Source: Mya arenaria (taxonomy: Eukaryota > Mollusca > Bivalvia > Myida > Myidae). From it: DNA of 64,000 nucleotides. Positions within the stretch are counted from its first letter, which is position 1. Each line of letters opens with the position of its first letter. The notes under the pieces were generated by a model. That model was given only the letters and a program-made list of their open reading frames with translations, made no database searches and was not told where the DNA came from. Shown piece after piece: positions 61,001 through 64,000 of the stretch. The stretch lies in the NCBI RefSeq assembly GCF_026914265.1, contig NC_069124.1:70542402-70606401 (forward strand). The letters are read 5' to 3'. A program made the position numbers and the translations under genes.

Positions 61001-64000
61001 TAGGGATGCTATACTACTGTCACCAACGGTTTCTCTAGGGATGCTATACTACTGTCACCGACGGTAGCTCTATGGATGCTATACTACTTTCACCAACGGT
61101 TTCTCTAGGGATGCTATACTACAACGGTTTCTCTAGAGATGCTATACTAATACGGTTTCTCTAGGGATGCTATACTACTGTCACCAACGGTTTCTCTAAG
61201 GATGCTATACTTCTGTAACCAACGGTTTCTTTAGGGATGCTTTACTACTATCACCAACTGTTTCTCTAGGGATGCTATACTACTGTCACCAACGGTTTCT
61301 CTAGGGATGCTATACTACAACGGTTTCTCTAGGGATGCTTTACTACTGTCACCAACGGTTTCTCTAGGGATGCTATACTACTGTCCCCAACGGTTTCTCT
61401 AGGGATGCTATAATACTGTCACCAACGGATTCTCTAGGGATGCTATACTACAACGATTTCCCTAGGGATGCTATGTTACTGTCACCAACGGTTTCTCTAG
61501 GGATGCTATACTACTGTCACCAACGGTTTCTCTAGGGATGCTATAATACTGTCACCAACGGTTTCTCTAGGGATGCTACACTTCTGTCACCAACGGTTTC
61601 TCTAGGGATGCTATACTACTGTCACCAACGGTTTCTCTAGGGATGCTATACTACTGTCACCAACGGTTTCTCTAGGGATGCTATACTACTGTCACCAACG
61701 GTTTCTCTAGGGATGCTATACTACTGTAACCAACGGTTTCTCTAAGGATGCTATACTACTGTCACCAACGGTTTCTCTAGGGATTTTATACTACTGTCAC
61801 CAACGGTATCTCTAGGGATGCTATACTACTGTAATCAACGGCTTCCCTAGGGATGCTATACTACTGTAACCAACTGTTTCTCTAGGGATGTTATACTACA
61901 ACGGTGTCTCTTGGGATGCTATACTACTGTCACCAACGGTTTCTCTAGGGATGCTATAATACTGTCACCAACGGTTTCTCTAGGGATGCTATACTACTGT
62001 AACCAACGGTTTCTCTAAGGAGGCTATACTACTGTCACCAACGGTTTCTCTAGGGATGCTTTACTACTGTCACCAACGGTTTCTCTAGGGATGCTATACT
62101 ACTGTCACCAACGGTTTCTCTAGGGATGCTATACTACTGTCACCAACGGTGTCTCTAGGGATGCTTTACTACTGTCACCAACGGTTTCTCTAGGGATGCT
62201 ATACTACTGTCACCAACGGTTTCTCTAGGGATGCTATACTACTGTCACCAACGGTTTCTCTAGGGATGCTATACTACTGTCACCAACGGTTTCTCTAGGG
62301 ATGCTATACTACTGTCACCAACGGTTTCTCTAGGGATGCTATAATACTGTCACCAACGGTTTCTCTGTGGATGCTATACTACTGTCACCAACGGTTTCTC
62401 AAGGGATGCTATACTACTGTCACCAACGGTTTCTCTAGGGATGCTATACTACTGTCACCAACGGTTTCACTAGGGATGCTATAATACTGTCACCAACGGT
62501 TTCTCTAGGAATGGTATACTACAACGGTTTCTCTAGAGATGCTATGCTACTGTCACCAACGGTTTCTCTAGGGATGCTATACTACTGTCACCAACGGTTT
62601 CTCTAGGGATGCTATACTACTGTCAGCGACGGTAGCTCTATGGATGCTATACTTCTTTCACCAACGGTTTCTCTAGGGATGCTATACTACAACGGTTTCT
62701 CTAGAGATGCTATACTAATACGGTTTCTCTAGGGATGCTATACTACTGTCACCAACGGTTTCTCTAAGGATGCTATACTTCTGTCACCAACGGTTTCTTT
62801 AGGGATGCTTTACTACTATCACCAACTGTTTCTCTAGGGATGCTATACTACTGTCACCAACGGTTTCTCTAGGGATGCTATACTACAACGGTTTCTCTAG
62901 GGATGCTTTACTACTGTCACCAACGGTTTCTCTAGGGATGCTATACTACTGTCCCCAACGGTTTCTCTAGGGATGCTATACTACTGTCACCAACGGATTC
63001 TCTAGGGATGCTATACTACAACGGTTTCCCTAGGGATGCTATGTTACTGTCACCAACGGTTTCTCTAGGGATGCTATACTACTGTAACCAACGGTTTCTC
63101 CAGGGATGCTATAATACTGTCACCAACGGTTTCTCTAGGGATGCTATACTTCTGTCACCAACGGTTTCTCTAGGGATGCTATACTACTGTCACCAACGGT
63201 TTCTCTAGGGATGCTATACTACTGTCACCAACGGTTTCTCTAGGGATGCTATACTACTGTCACCAACGGTTTCTCTAGGGATGCTATACTACTGTCACCA
63301 ACGGTTTCTCTAGGGATGCTTTACTACTGTCACCAACGGTTTCTCTAGGGATGCTATACTACTGTCACCAACGGTTTCTCTAGGGATGCTATACTACTGT
63401 CACCAACGGTGTCTCTAGGGATGCTTTACTACTGTCACCAACGGTTTCTCTAGGGATGCTATACTACTGTCACCAACGGTTTCTCTAGGGATGCTATACT
63501 ACTGTCACCAACGGTTTCTCTAGGGATGCTACACTACTGTCACCAACGGTTTCTCTAGGGATGCTATACTACTGTCACCAACGGTTTCTCTAGGGATGCT
63601 ATAATACTGTCACCAACGGTTTCTCTGTGGATGCTATACTACTGTCACCAACGGTTTCTCAAGGGATGCTATACTACTGTCACCAACGGTTTCTCTAGGG
63701 ATGCTATACTACTGTCACCAACGGTTTCACTAGGGATGCTATAATACTGTCACCAACGGTTTCTCTAGGAATGGTATACTACAACGGTTTCTCTAGGGAT
63801 GCTATGCTACTGTCACCAACGGTTTCTCTAGGGATGCTATACTACTGTCACCAACGGTTTCTCTAGGGATGCTATACTACTGTCAGCGACGGTAGCTCTA
63901 TGGATGCTATACTACTTTCACCAACGGTTTCTCTAGGGATGCTATACTACAACGGTTTCTCTAGAGATGCTATACTAATACGGTTTCTCTAGGGATGCTA
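58086..64000. repeat. satellite 2: 35-bp and 28-bp monomers with higher-order periodicity, runs off the window end
   Basis: The basic 35-bp monomer is CACCAACGGTTTCTCTAGGG plus ATGCTATACTACTGT. A 28-bp form lacks 7 bp of the ACTGTCACC part, so adjacent units read CTACAACGG. Variants (GGTAGCTC, GTTACTCCAGAG, GTTTGTCTAGGG) recur at set distances. A block from about 62341 to 62740 recurs exactly 1260 bp later (36 x 35). No coding function; in-frame ORFs over it are by-products. Confidence 0.95.

Noticed and set aside
63008..63208. 66-codon ORF with GMLYYC-type repeats.
   Set aside because: Translation of the 35-bp satellite.

Overview
The window is AT-rich eukaryotic nuclear DNA, almost certainly from a bivalve mollusc. 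The supporting signs are short exons with GT-AG introns and long non-coding stretches; a PAN/apple-EGF-EGF-C-type lectin gene family; a dispersed repeat of a type I know from bivalve genomes (14573-14935); a tRNA-derived SINE-like element; MITE-like foldbacks; and two large satellite blocks. Nothing looks bacterial, viral or organellar. I cannot fix the species from the sequence; a heterodont clam or dreissenid mussel would fit.

Layout. 1-14.5 kb is mostly unrecognised non-coding DNA with microsatellites, one foldback element and a weak candidate for a very small two-exon gene (945-3524). 14.6-14.9 kb holds the dispersed repeat, which contains a perfect palindromic nuclear-receptor response element. 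From 17 to 58 kb a minus-strand tandem family is spread out: copy A (17233-18340, PAN plus two EGF, lectin domain lost), copy B (20099-21640), copy C (30173-32190), copy D (51980-54277) and a decayed lectin fragment E (56719-57040). B, C and D each encode, in two coding exons joined by a phase-0 intron, a signal peptide and PAN domain (exon 1) and two EGF domains plus a C-type lectin-like domain (exon 2). Each of A-D has a TATA-like box and an initiator-like motif at constant spacing. A distal flanking block lies upstream of A, B, D and E and also occurs twice without any gene (35.7 and 36.5 kb), so the family was once larger.

Between C and D lie the SINE-like element (33.6-34.1 kb), a 40-bp satellite block whose whole array plus flanks is duplicated in tandem (37571-43008), and a plus-strand gene for a GPI-anchored three-Ig protein of the lachesin/IgLON/DIP type (44225-48350). 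That gene appears broken: exon 4 lacks an acceptor and its frame is shifted, and the core Trp codon of Ig3 is TGA. Its Ig1 exon carries a fourfold 60-bp duplication that also multiplies the 5' splice site. A coiled-coil, gag-like ORF with a single internal stop follows at 49.1-49.5 kb, and a relic of a transposon protein lies at 26.6-27.5 kb.

From about 58086 to the end of the window the sequence is a second satellite built from 35-bp and 28-bp monomers with higher-order periodicity. It starts about 100 bp beyond the last remnant of the lectin family. The lectin-family products would be secreted multidomain recognition or adhesion proteins. Their lectin domains lack the usual calcium/sugar motifs, so classical sugar binding is doubtful.
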